64,000 bases of DNA from Treponema sp. OMZ 798 (GTDB taxonomy: Bacteria > Spirochaetota > Spirochaetia > Treponematales > Treponemataceae), in assembly GCF_024181385.1 (NCBI RefSeq), contig NZ_CP051305.1, forward strand, positions 1,736,001 through 1,800,000, in the 5' to 3' direction. Below, piece by piece: positions 1 through 7,668 of this stretch. The position numbers and the translations under genes were made by a program. Under the pieces are notes generated by a model. The model saw only the letters and a list, made by a program, of their open reading frames with translations, was not told the DNA's origin and did not search any database. Position 1 is the stretch's first letter; each line of letters begins with the position of its first letter.

Positions 1-1693
1 TGTCGCAAAAGCGGGTGGAAGCAAGCCTATGCGAAATAAAGATAGAGGTTTTATCCTTCGATAAATCGTTATACTTGGTGTAAAGCTCATGTTCAGCGAT
101 GGGGTCTAAGGCAGCGGTAGGTTCATCCAAGATTAAAAAGGGACTGTCCCGATAAAGAGCCCTTGCGAGTAAGAGCTTTTGAGTTTCGCCGCCTGAAAGT
201 TCTACGGCATCAAAGAAGACATCCTTGCAAAGACGGGTTTCTTCTTTTTGCGGAAGACTTTGAACCTTATCGTAAAGCCCCGAAAGTTTTAAGACCTCTT
301 CAATCCTCTCCTTGTTAATGCCTTCTCTTGTTTGCGTAATGTTCACCGCAATACTTGTAGGCAATATCGAAAACTCCTGAAAGACTGCACTAAAACACTT
401 ATAGTATTCGTCCCGGTTAAAGTCTTTTATGTTTCTTCCGTTAAACAAGACCTCTCCCTCGGTGGGGTCATAAAGGCCGGTAATCAGCTTTACGAGGCTT
501 GTTTTTCCTGCTCCGTTTAAGCCGACAATGGCAAGTTTTTCTTTAGGCTTCAAGGTCAAATTAAACTTATCCAAAACGGGAGTTCCGCCTTCAGAATATA
601 AGAGGCTCACGTTTTTTAGCTCGATGACGTTTTCATTTTTTAGAGGAATTGCTTCGCCTTTTTCAAAGCGATAATCTTCTTTAAATTCAAAAAATTCTCT
701 GAGGCGGGAAATATCAAGACTTTGCTTATGCAGAACCGAAACCTTATTTAAGATACCGCTCACCCATTGGGTAAAGGTTCCCGCTGCGGCAAAGTAAAGG
801 ATAAATTGGGGAACGCTTATATTTTTTTGCAGGACAAGACTTATCAGCCAAAAGTAAATGAGTCCGTTTCGCAAAAAGGTTAAAAGAAGATCTGCAAGGT
901 CGGCAAAAAAATAACGCTTTTCTCCTTCGAGGTGAAAATTGCTGTAAAGCCTTAAATGCTTTTCGTATAATTCTTTAAGCCAAGATTCCATTCCGAAAAG
1001 ACGGATATCCTTTGCTAGGTTTTTATTTTTCCCGATTTGGGTTATATAACGCAAATGATTTACATGCTTATTTTCCTCATCACGCTTTTTATACATCCAA
1101 GAGCTTACACTGTTGGTAATAAAAAAACTCACACAAGCCGTCAAAAGGGTAATTAAAATGATATTAAGGTTTAAGGAAGCAAGGATGATAAGATAGATGA
1201 TAAAGCAAAGAAGGTATTGAAGAAGTTCCTGCAAGGTAGTCCAAACCGCTTCGGTTGCTTCCGAATTACCGTCTGTAACATCCATCGCCTTATTTTTCTT
1301 TGCTTCAAAATCCTTATTATCAAGGTTATTATAGGAGGTGGTCATCGCCTTATCGCCTATCATAAAAATAAGCTCACTCCTTACGCCGATGCGCCCAAAA
1401 AGATGGTTTGTCTGCAAATAAGAAAGGAGACCGCGGAGGAGCATCAAAGAAAAAGCAAAGCCGAAAATAACCATTAAAAGATTTTTAATAGCCGCATTAT
1501 TTTGAATGAGGGTTAAAACGGCAGGCGCAAAAAATATCGAAATTAAATTATCGCCCGCATATAAAAGGGCTTCCAGTAAAATCAAAACAGGCACAGACTT
1601 ATAAGTTCTAAAAGATGTTTTAAGCATAAACAAAACATTGCTTAAAATCCCGTATTTTATAGGTTCTTCTTTTTTATTTTCCTCTTTTTCCAT
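1..1693 (-). CDS. ABC exporter, fused membrane and ATPase domains (3' end cut by window edge)
   Basis: Reading right to left, an N-terminal region with several hydrophobic segments is followed by a complete nucleotide-binding domain: Walker A GLNGAGKTS, signature LSGGE, Walker B FLILDEP and the switch histidine in ISHRLA. This is the fused exporter (ABCB-like) architecture, which works as a dimer in the inner membrane. The frame is still open at base 1, so the last residues lie outside the window. The ATG at 1693-1691 gives MEKEENKKEEP, a charged cytosolic N-terminus, and nothing in frame upstream looks better. The substrate cannot be told. No partner ABC gene is visible on this side. The neighbour to the right is divergent. 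Confidence 0.85.
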   Translation of the reverse strand, partial: MEKEENKKEEPIKYGILSNVLFMLKTSFRTYKSVPVLILLEALLYAGDNLISIFFAPAVLTLIQNNAAIKNLLMVIFGFAFSLMLLRGLLSYLQTNHLFGRIGVRSELIFMIGDKAMTTSYNNLDNKDFEAKKNKAMDVTDGNSEATEAVWTTLQELLQYLLCFIIYLIILASLNLNIILITLLTACVSFFITNSVSSWMYKKRDEENKHVNHLRYITQIGKNKNLAKDIRLFGMESWLKELYEKHLRLYSNFHLEGEKRYFFADLADLLLTFLRNGLIYFWLISLVLQKNISVPQFILYFAAAGTFTQWVSGILNKVSVLHKQSLDISRLREFFEFKEDYRFEKGEAIPLKNENVIELKNVSLLYSEGGTPVLDKFNLTLKPKEKLAIVGLNGAGKTSLVKLITGLYDPTEGEVLFNGRNIKDFNRDEYYKCFSAVFQEFSILPTSIAVNITQTREGINKERIEEVLKLSGLYDKVQSLPQKEETRLCKDVFFDAVELSGGETQKLLLARALYRDSPFLILDEPTAALDPIAEHELYTKYNDLSKDKTSIFISHRLASTRFCD

Positions 1694-1822
1694 AGGCTAA
1701 AGATGATAACACAAAGAGGGGGAAGTGTCAAAGGCGGATTTACAAAAATCTTTTTCAGGTTTTACTATTTTTTTCAAATAATAAGTATAAATATAATGAG
1801 AGGGGAAATATGAAAAAATTAA

Positions 1823-2599
1823 TTGGAGAAAGAAATAGTAAAAAGATTTGAAGATTTGACATTACAAGACGATTTTATGTTTTGTAAGGTTATGCAAAAT
1901 CCGAAGCTATGTAAAAAACTTATCGAAATAATACTATCTGATACGATAGGTAAAATTGCGTATGTTTCGGTACAGCATAATATTAGCACCTATGAACAGG
2001 CAAAGTCTATCCGATTTGATGTCCTTGTTCAAACAGAAGACGGAAAATTTTACGATGTAGAAATGCAGGTCAGCAACGAAAGAAATATCCCCAAAAGAAT
2101 GAGGTTTTATCAAGCTGCTATGGATATTTCTTTTTTGGATAAGGGCAATTCTTATAATGCTTTAAACGACAGCTTTATAATTTTTATCTGCACCTTTGAT
2201 GCTATAGGGAAGAAAAGGCCGGTTTACACCTTTGAAAATCTCTGTATTGAAGATAAAAACGTATCTTTACAAGACGGCACAAAAAAGATTATAATAAATG
2301 CAACAGCTTTTGAAAATACTGAAGACAAAGAATTAAAGGACTTTTTAGAATATCTTAAAACAGGTAAAACAACAAATGAATTTACAAGGAGGATAGAAGA
2401 AATGATACAAACAATAAAAAACAATGAACAAGCAAGGCAAGAATATAGATTGATGTCTACTTTTGAGATGGATGCCAGAGATAAAGGGGCTCATGATAAA
2501 GCTATAGAAACAGCTAAACTTATGAAAAAAAGAGGGTATCCGATGTCTGAAATTTTGATAATGACAGGTCTTTCCGAAGCAGAAATAGAAAAACTGTAA
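1823..2599 (+). CDS. Rpn family PD-(D/E)XK nuclease-like protein (putative transposase family)
   Basis: The N-terminus contains FEDLTLQDDFMFCKVM, the hallmark opening of the Rpn/PD-(D/E)XK transposase-like family. DGKFYDVEMQVSN follows, supplying the acidic D/E-x-Q nuclease-type core, and the end TAKLMKKRGYPMSEILIMTGLSEAEIEKL is the usual C-terminal helix-turn repeat. Proteins of this family promote RecA-independent recombination, and many genomes carry several copies. A second, longer member lies at 35718-36629. The start is odd. The only in-frame start is TTG at 1823 with no ribosome-binding site, while an ATG at 1810 with a good site (gagggg) is in another frame and stops at 1851. One base fewer in the A5 run at 1840-1844 would join them. 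It may use the TTG, or it may carry a frameshift. Confidence 0.75.
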   Translation: MEKEIVKRFEDLTLQDDFMFCKVMQNPKLCKKLIEIILSDTIGKIAYVSVQHNISTYEQAKSIRFDVLVQTEDGKFYDVEMQVSNERNIPKRMRFYQAAMDISFLDKGNSYNALNDSFIIFICTFDAIGKKRPVYTFENLCIEDKNVSLQDGTKKIIINATAFENTEDKELKDFLEYLKTGKTTNEFTRRIEEMIQTIKNNEQARQEYRLMSTFEMDARDKGAHDKAIETAKLMKKRGYPMSEILIMTGLSEAEIEKL

Positions 2600-2657
2600 A
2601 TTAAGGATATAGTGAGTTATTTAACCGCAAGGGGTGCAAAAATCGCAAAAATTTCGA

Positions 2658-2864
2658 AGCCGCTAAAGCGGCTAAAATGCAGTTTATCTCCTTTTTCAAA
2701 GATTTTACTACACCAACCAAAACATTTTGCCTGTTCGGTTTCACCGCTTCGGGCGGCTTACGCTGCTTAACCGCCACGGATGGCGGTGGTTCCATACTTA
2801 CGAGTTTTTTGCGAAGCAAAAACACTCGAAGCTCAAAAATGTACAAGGATGTACATTTTTGAGC
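2658..2864. repeat. Cluster of four perfect or near-perfect hairpins downstream of the variable lipoprotein gene
   Basis: The 302-base gap between the Rpn gene and the lipoprotein stop holds no credible gene but has dense dyad symmetry. AGCCGC/GCGGCT sits at 2658-2673 (loop TAAA). ACCGCCA/TGGCGGT is at 2770-2787 (loop CGGA). A stem with core TTTTTGC/GCAAAAA lies at 2801-2829. A 15-bp perfect stem, GCTCAAAAATGTACA and its complement, spans 2831-2864 (loop AGGA). One of these may terminate the lipoprotein mRNA, which runs leftward, but none is followed directly by a long T run in that direction. See the separate entry for the hairpin at the stop codon. Confidence 0.7.
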
Positions 2865-2882
2865 AAGTCCCCGGCAAAATGT

Positions 2883-2900
2883 GTACCCCTTCTGGGGTAC
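2883..2900. repeat. 7-bp GC-rich hairpin with 4-base loop immediately 3' of the lipoprotein stop codon
   Basis: GTACCCC-TTCT-GGGGTAC is a perfect dyad ending one base before the stop codon (2904-2902) of the leftward gene. Short GC-rich stems with four-base loops just 3' of the variable region are a known target-recognition element of diversity-generating retroelements, first shown for phage BPP-1. The sequence and position are seen here. The DGR role is inference. Confidence 0.65.
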
Positions 2901-2901
2901 C

Positions 2902-4062
2902 CTAGGGCCGGCAAGCCAACCGCAATCCAATATAGTCGTTCCTTTCGTCAGGATAGCCGTTGTTCCGTGCGCCTACAGTGCAGTAGTCAGCGTTGTTGTC
3001 CCAACCGCCTCCGCGCACCACGCGGGTACTACCGTCAACAGCTCCTTGCGGATCCGTCACAAATCCATCTCCATCAGGTTCATCCCCTGCTTTAGGATCA
3101 TTATTCCACCAATCAAAACACCACTCCCACACATTTCCTGACATATTGTATAGGCCCAAGTAATTAGCTCTTTTTTCTCCCACAGAATGCGTTTTTCCTC
3201 CGGAATTGTTATGATACCATGCAACTTTACCCGTTTCGTCCGTATCCCACTTGTCCTTTGCCCCGCTTGCGCTCCATAGCTTTGTCAAATATAAGTCTCC
3301 GTACTTTTCGGCATTTGTGCTGTCGCTTCCCTGCCAGCGGGCTGCATATTCCCATTCCACTTCGATCGGAAGTCTGTAGCCTTTTTTGTTCATATCGGCA
3401 TAGGCATTATCACATGCAGATGTATCATTTGCACTTTTTAACACGGCAGTATCGACTTTGCTTTTTCGGTATACACATTCGGCATCTGAGCCTTTTACCA
3501 TCTCAGTATAGGCATTGCACCATACTATACAGTCCCTCCAAGAAATATTGGTTACAGGATGATTTTTGTTTCCCGTAGGAGGCTTACCGATATTTGCATA
3601 ATTAGGCCAAGAACCACCGCCTGTGCCGTCCCAGCCTTCAAGCCCTTTGTTGGCAAAGGTGTAGCCATTTCCTTCTGCCCATACTCTTACCTCATACCAC
3701 TTCTCATAGGTTACCTCCGTCTTGCCCAGCATGTAGGGACTCAATTTTACCTTCCTATCTTTGATAAACACGCCCTTCCAATAATCTTCAGTTCCTGGCA
3801 GGGTGCTCTCATCGGGAGCTACTCCTATAATACCGTTGGCAGAAGGGGTTATTTTTACATAGTCGCCGGCGTCTTCAAAAGAGCCGAAATCAGATGGTGT
3901 AACCGATCCTCCACTCGGAGTACTTTCTCCTCCTAAACCGCCTGCAGTATTCGGGCAGGCAGTCAATAAGACAATAAAAACTCCCGCAGCCAACAACAAT
4001 GAAGTAAAACTTACTGCCCGATTTAAGACCTTAGTCTTAAGTTTGAAATTAGTGTTTTCCAT
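2902..4062 (-). CDS. TvpA-like lipoprotein with C-type-lectin/formylglycine-generating-enzyme fold; putative DGR target
   Basis: This encodes a 386-residue protein. The ATG at 4062 follows AAGGAG by about 10 bases. Residues 1-36 are a lipoprotein signal ending LLTAC, so C36 would be lipidated and the protein exported, probably to the cell surface. A Gly/Ser/Pro-rich linker is followed by an FGE-sulfatase domain (residues about 90-386) with W-EWCFDWW and the terminal block RVVRGGGW...CTVGAR...IGLRLACRP. FGE catalysis needs two cysteines in this block. Only C361 is present and the other position is N356, so this is probably a binding protein, not an enzyme. The last 33 codons look diversified: the positions that vary in TvpA-type proteins are D, N, N, D, Y, N, N, G, Y, N and D here, mostly NNC codons reachable from AAC. 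That matches T. denticola TvpA and its paralogues. No reverse transcriptase or template repeat is in the window. Confidence 0.8.
   Translation of the reverse strand: MENTNFKLKTKVLNRAVSFTSLLLAAGVFIVLLTACPNTAGGLGGESTPSGGSVTPSDFGSFEDAGDYVKITPSANGIIGVAPDESTLPGTEDYWKGVFIKDRKVKLSPYMLGKTEVTYEKWYEVRVWAEGNGYTFANKGLEGWDGTGGGSWPNYANIGKPPTGNKNHPVTNISWRDCIVWCNAYTEMVKGSDAECVYRKSKVDTAVLKSANDTSACDNAYADMNKKGYRLPIEVEWEYAARWQGSDSTNAEKYGDLYLTKLWSASGAKDKWDTDETGKVAWYHNNSGGKTHSVGEKRANYLGLYNMSGNVWEWCFDWWNNDPKAGDEPDGDGFVTDPQGAVDGSTRVVRGGGWDNNADYCTVGARNNGYPDERNDYIGLRLACRP
2905..3020 (-). other. Candidate DGR variable region (3' end of the lipoprotein gene)
   Basis: Codons 348-386 run from VVRGGGW to the stop. Invariant framework residues (W354, A358, C361, R366, P371, R374, I378, G379) alternate with codons GAC, AAC, AAC, GAC, TAC, AAC, AAC, GGC, TAT, AAC, GAC and TAT. 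These are what adenine-specific mutagenesis of an AAC-rich template would give. The boundaries are approximate because the template repeat is not in the window. Confidence 0.6.
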
Positions 4063-4450
4063 AACTAATTTTCTCCTTGTTAAATATTTAAATTTATACA
4101 AAAAAACCGCAAGACAGAATAAATCCGGTCCTGAGGTTTTTAGATTAAGGAAAAATTTTATTTATAACCTTTGCACAGCTCAAGCGGCTTTGCGTCCGTT
4201 GCGGTTTATTTTCAAAAAAGAAACAAAATATATGAGAAAAATATGTATTAAAAATTTTAATTGGAGATATTTTATTTAATAGATAAATTGGGGGGGGGGG
4301 GTAAGCCATAGCTAATATTTTTGTTTTATCACAAGCCCTTAAAAGGGAAAGAGAAAAAATTAATGTTAAGCAAAAAAGAGCGTTTACCATAAAGGTGAGT
4401 ATACTCTACAAACTGCAAAATGTCAAGATAAAAAATTTGCGAGCCCTTTT
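4063..4450. other. Intergenic region upstream of the lipoprotein gene
   Basis: This 388-base region has no convincing gene. It holds the ribosome-binding site of the lipoprotein gene, A/T-rich sequence where its promoter should lie, and a G12 tract (listed separately). No clear -35/-10 pair could be fixed. Confidence 0.5.
4290..4301. repeat. Homopolymer tract of 12 G
   Basis: Twelve consecutive G lie on the plus strand (C on the strand of the leftward lipoprotein gene), about 230 bases upstream of that gene's start. In a genome of this composition such a run is unlikely by chance, and runs of this length are prone to slippage. Confidence 0.85.
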
Positions 4451-6070
4451 CTAAACTTCCTCGGCAACCCATGTATCGGCGGTTTCTTCGTCGATGCCGT
4501 CGGCGAAGACCGCACCTATGAGGACTATCTTTTTCCCGCTCATCTTGTGGGGTTCGGCATAACCCTTGTCTTTTATCTGTTGGACAGCTTGGGCAGGTGT
4601 TCCCGAATTCATAAGCTTAAACTCAAAGATGTAAATAGTATCATCGGTGTGAACTACGCAGTCGGCCCTGCCCTTGGAGCTCACAACTTCAGTTTGGACA
4701 AACTGCCCCATGAGGCTAAAGAGTATATAAAAGGCTATCTGATAGTCTCTTTCCCTCATCTGCACATTTTCCTTTGAAGCCATACTGTAAGGAAGACCTG
4801 CACAGGCCGTGTACATCCTTTTCATAAAAGATTCGATATTGCCCTTTTCTATATCCCTGATAAAATTTCCTATAAATAAGCCGCTGGCATCCTTTGAAAT
4901 TGAGGTATAGTCCGGCACAAGGTTATCTAAAAAGCCGTATTTTACCTCGTCATTGGGGAAGCCTAGCTTGTACAAGCCCAACCTTTCATCATAATCTTTT
5001 ATAGTCAAATATCCCGACTGGAATAAAATGGGTACAGGGTTATTCATATCGGGACGATAGTCCTGTAGAGAGTTTTCACTCATTTCGGCATTTTCCAAAA
5101 TATCGCGGATACAGATTTCTTTTTGTTCTTTTAGGGTTCTTACCAAGAAGGTCGGGGTTCCTGTTGAAAACCAATAAAAACCCGTTTCTTTTTTTGCAAA
5201 GGCATTAATCAAACTAAAGGGATTGTACAAACTCTCTCCTTCAGGATGAAAAAGGTAGCCGTCATAACGTTTTTTCAGCAGAGCAAGGGCATCTTCATAG
5301 CTTAGCTTTCGGTCTTCTGCCAGTGCTTCAATTTCGGGTTTAAAAGCATCCTTCATTTCGGTTTCGGTAATACCGCAGATACCTGCATATTTTTTTTCAA
5401 GGGAAATATCCCGCAAATTGTTTAAGTCGCTAAAGATGCTGACCTTACTGAATTTTGTAACTCCCGTTAAAAAGGCAAAGCGGATATACTCGTCGCAGGA
5501 TTTAATAACCCCGTAAAAGCCCTTTAAGATACGCCTATACTCTTCATTTAAGGCTTCATTTATAATCATGGTTTCAAGGAGAGGCTTATCGTACTCGTCT
5601 ACAAGGATTACAACCTGTTTACCGGTTTTTTCATAAGCTCGGCGGATAAGACCAAAAAAGCGCTCAGACAAGGATCTTTCAGACTCGTTACGGCAATATA
5701 AATCTTCCCATCTGCAAAGATAATTATGTAAAAGCCCTTCTAAATCTTCCCTTGTTTCATATTTTGCAGGATTAAAATCCAGATGAAAAACGGGATATTG
5801 CACCCATGCTTCGCGCCCTTCGATTTCAGCATATTTTTGCTCTGCATCTTCTATATAAAGCCCTTTAAAAAGTTCTTTTTTACCTAAAAAGTAGGCCTTT
5901 AATGTAGAAAGAAAAAGACTCTTCCCGAATCGGCGTGGACGGCTTAAAAAATGAACTCGGCTTTCAGCTGCAAGATTAAAAATATATTCCGTTTTATCTA
6001 CATAAATAAAGCCATCCTTACGCAAAACTTCAAAACTTTGAACACCTATAGGCAGCTTTCTATTGGTCAT
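4451..6070 (-). CDS. AAA-ATPase-like / PD-(D/E)XK nuclease protein (DUF1703 family)
   Basis: This encodes 539 residues. The N-terminus GVQSFEVLRKDGFIYVDKT leads into RPRRFGKSLFLS, a P-loop variant, and VILVDEYDKPLL, a Walker B, which together mark the AAA-ATPase-like family. The C-terminal 100 residues hold the PD-(D/E)XK module, with the catalytic-type D-CVVHTDDTIYIFEFKL followed by GTPAQAVQQIKDKGYAE. The family is multi-copy and accessory in Bacteroides, Treponema and clostridia. Its function is unknown, though nuclease or defence roles have been suggested. The length is normal for the family and the frame is intact. It is divergent from the MATE gene on its right. Confidence 0.8.
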   Translation of the reverse strand: MTNRKLPIGVQSFEVLRKDGFIYVDKTEYIFNLAAESRVHFLSRPRRFGKSLFLSTLKAYFLGKKELFKGLYIEDAEQKYAEIEGREAWVQYPVFHLDFNPAKYETREDLEGLLHNYLCRWEDLYCRNESERSLSERFFGLIRRAYEKTGKQVVILVDEYDKPLLETMIINEALNEEYRRILKGFYGVIKSCDEYIRFAFLTGVTKFSKVSIFSDLNNLRDISLEKKYAGICGITETEMKDAFKPEIEALAEDRKLSYEDALALLKKRYDGYLFHPEGESLYNPFSLINAFAKKETGFYWFSTGTPTFLVRTLKEQKEICIRDILENAEMSENSLQDYRPDMNNPVPILFQSGYLTIKDYDERLGLYKLGFPNDEVKYGFLDNLVPDYTSISKDASGLFIGNFIRDIEKGNIESFMKRMYTACAGLPYSMASKENVQMRERDYQIAFYILFSLMGQFVQTEVVSSKGRADCVVHTDDTIYIFEFKLMNSGTPAQAVQQIKDKGYAEPHKMSGKKIVLIGAVFADGIDEETADTWVAEEV

Positions 6071-6140
6071 TTTCTACCCCCTTGCGAATTAATTATAGCA
6101 TATTTTTTAACTTTTTATAAGAGGAAGGTTTTATCCAATA

Positions 6141-6169
6141 TTGACAAGCCTCAATTTTATCTCTATTAT
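6141..6169 (+). promoter_or_regulatory. Sigma-70-type promoter for the MATE gene
   Basis: TTGACA (6141-6146), a 17-base spacer and TATTAT (6164-6169) predict transcription from about 6176, 41 bases before the MATE start. Confidence 0.7.
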
Positions 6170-6216
6170 ACAGACTACACATTGAGCAATAGTAAACCTC
6201 AAAACGGAAAAAAGCT

Positions 6217-7557
6217 ATGAACAAAAAAAACTTGGATCTTACCGAAGGCGTAATTTGGAAAACGTTGATAATTTTTACACTCCCCATCCTGGCAGGAAAC
6301 TTTTTTCAGCACTTATACACGGCGGCCGATGCCGTTATTGTCGGAAAGTTTACAGGTAAGGAGGGCCTTGCTGCTATCGACTCCGTTTTCAGTTTATTAA
6401 AATTACCCATAAACCTTTTCGGAGGACTATCGGCAGGTGCGGCAATTATTATCTCCCAATTATTCGGTGCAAAAAAAACTAATGAACTTTTTGATGCAAT
6501 TCACACTTCGATAGGCTTAACTCTTATTCTCGGCATAAGTCTTTCAATAATAGGAGTTCTTATTTCGCCCCTGCTTCTTTTTATGATGGGAGTTCCTCAA
6601 GATATTTTCGATATGACATTAAGCTATGTCAGAATTTATTTTGCCGGAATGGGAGTTTCTCTTTTTTATAATATCGGTTCGGGAATTTTGCGTGCAATGG
6701 GAAATTCCAAAACTCCGTTTTATGCTTTGATAATTTCTTCGGCATTAAACGTAATTTTAGACTTGATTTTTATAGGAATTTTTAATTGGGGAATAGGAGG
6801 AGCTGCACTTGCAACTGTAGTTTCGCAGCTTATAAGTGCCGTAATAATTCTTTTTGCTCTCACCAAAAAAAACGGTCACTGTCCTCTAATCCTTAAAAAG
6901 ATAAAAATTGACAGATTTTCTTCCATCAATATTGCAAGACTGGGACTTCCTATCGGCATACAGTCCGCCTTTTTCCCCATCGCCAATATGATAATTCAAG
7001 CAACGGTAAATGGAACGGGAACATCCAATATTGCGGCTTGGGCTCTTTGCGGCAAACTGGATTTTTTAGTTTGGATTTTACTTGAAGCTATGACATCATC
7101 GGTTGCAACCTTTGTTGCGCAAAATTACGGAGCCAAAAAATATGATCGCATCAAAGAGGTTGTACGATTGGGTCTTATTATGTCAAGTATTATAATAGGA
7201 AGCGTTTGTGTAATTCTTTATTTTTGGAATTTGCCATTGGGAAAACTTTTTATCAACTCAAAGGACTATGAAGTTCTTATAATCACCGAAAGGCTCATGC
7301 ACATTCTCGCTCCTTTTTATACGGTATTTGTATTTGCAGAAATTCTTTCGGTTGCTATTCACGGAACAGGAGAAACTTTTAAGCCCATGGTCATAACCCT
7401 CCTTGGTGTTTGTGCTTCCCGCATTGCTTGGATATTTTTATTTGTCCCTATAAATCCTGTCGTCGAAATGATTGTCCTTGCATTTCCTATCTCATGGACT
7501 TTGACAAGCATTATATTTACGGTTTATTATTTTTTTTACAGAAAAAAGATTTGTTAA
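6217..7557 (+). CDS. MATE family multidrug/cation antiporter
   Basis: This encodes 446 residues with about 12 hydrophobic segments in the two-bundle MATE arrangement. The N-terminus (PILAGNFFQHLYTAADAVIVGKF) carries the family motif in the first two helices, and the second half repeats it (LGLPIGIQSAFFPIANMIIQATVN). MATE proteins export drugs or metabolites against a Na+ or H+ gradient in the inner membrane. The start is ATG after GGAAAAAAG. A strong promoter lies directly upstream. The two ABC exporter genes downstream are separated by 111 bases and may be co-expressed, but this is not shown. Confidence 0.9.
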   Translation: MNKKNLDLTEGVIWKTLIIFTLPILAGNFFQHLYTAADAVIVGKFTGKEGLAAIDSVFSLLKLPINLFGGLSAGAAIIISQLFGAKKTNELFDAIHTSIGLTLILGISLSIIGVLISPLLLFMMGVPQDIFDMTLSYVRIYFAGMGVSLFYNIGSGILRAMGNSKTPFYALIISSALNVILDLIFIGIFNWGIGGAALATVVSQLISAVIILFALTKKNGHCPLILKKIKIDRFSSINIARLGLPIGIQSAFFPIANMIIQATVNGTGTSNIAAWALCGKLDFLVWILLEAMTSSVATFVAQNYGAKKYDRIKEVVRLGLIMSSIIIGSVCVILYFWNLPLGKLFINSKDYEVLIITERLMHILAPFYTVFVFAEILSVAIHGTGETFKPMVITLLGVCASRIAWIFLFVPINPVVEMIVLAFPISWTLTSIIFTVYYFFYRKKIC

Positions 7558-7668
7558 GAGAAGAAAGAATTTTAAATTGTTTGAAATATCTAACTTGACC
7601 AAAATAATAAAAACATATAAACTACTCACGGTAAATTAACTTTATAATCAAGGTTATACGGAGTTTTT

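Noticed and set aside
1823..2599. Transposase / insertion sequence
   Set aside because: The Rpn family is called transposase-like, but no terminal inverted repeats, target duplications or second ORF flank this gene or the one at 35718, so neither is reported as a mobile element.
2601..2930. Open frames in both directions through the hairpin region
   Set aside because: They overlap each other and the dyads, have no ribosome-binding site and low-complexity translation. The region is better explained as structured non-coding DNA.
2902..4062. Sulfatase-activating enzyme
   Set aside because: The fold is right but one of the two catalytic cysteines is absent, and no sulfatase gene is nearby.
4145..4390. 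Open frame across the G12 tract
   Set aside because: It reads through A/T-rich sequence, has no ribosome-binding site and resembles no protein.
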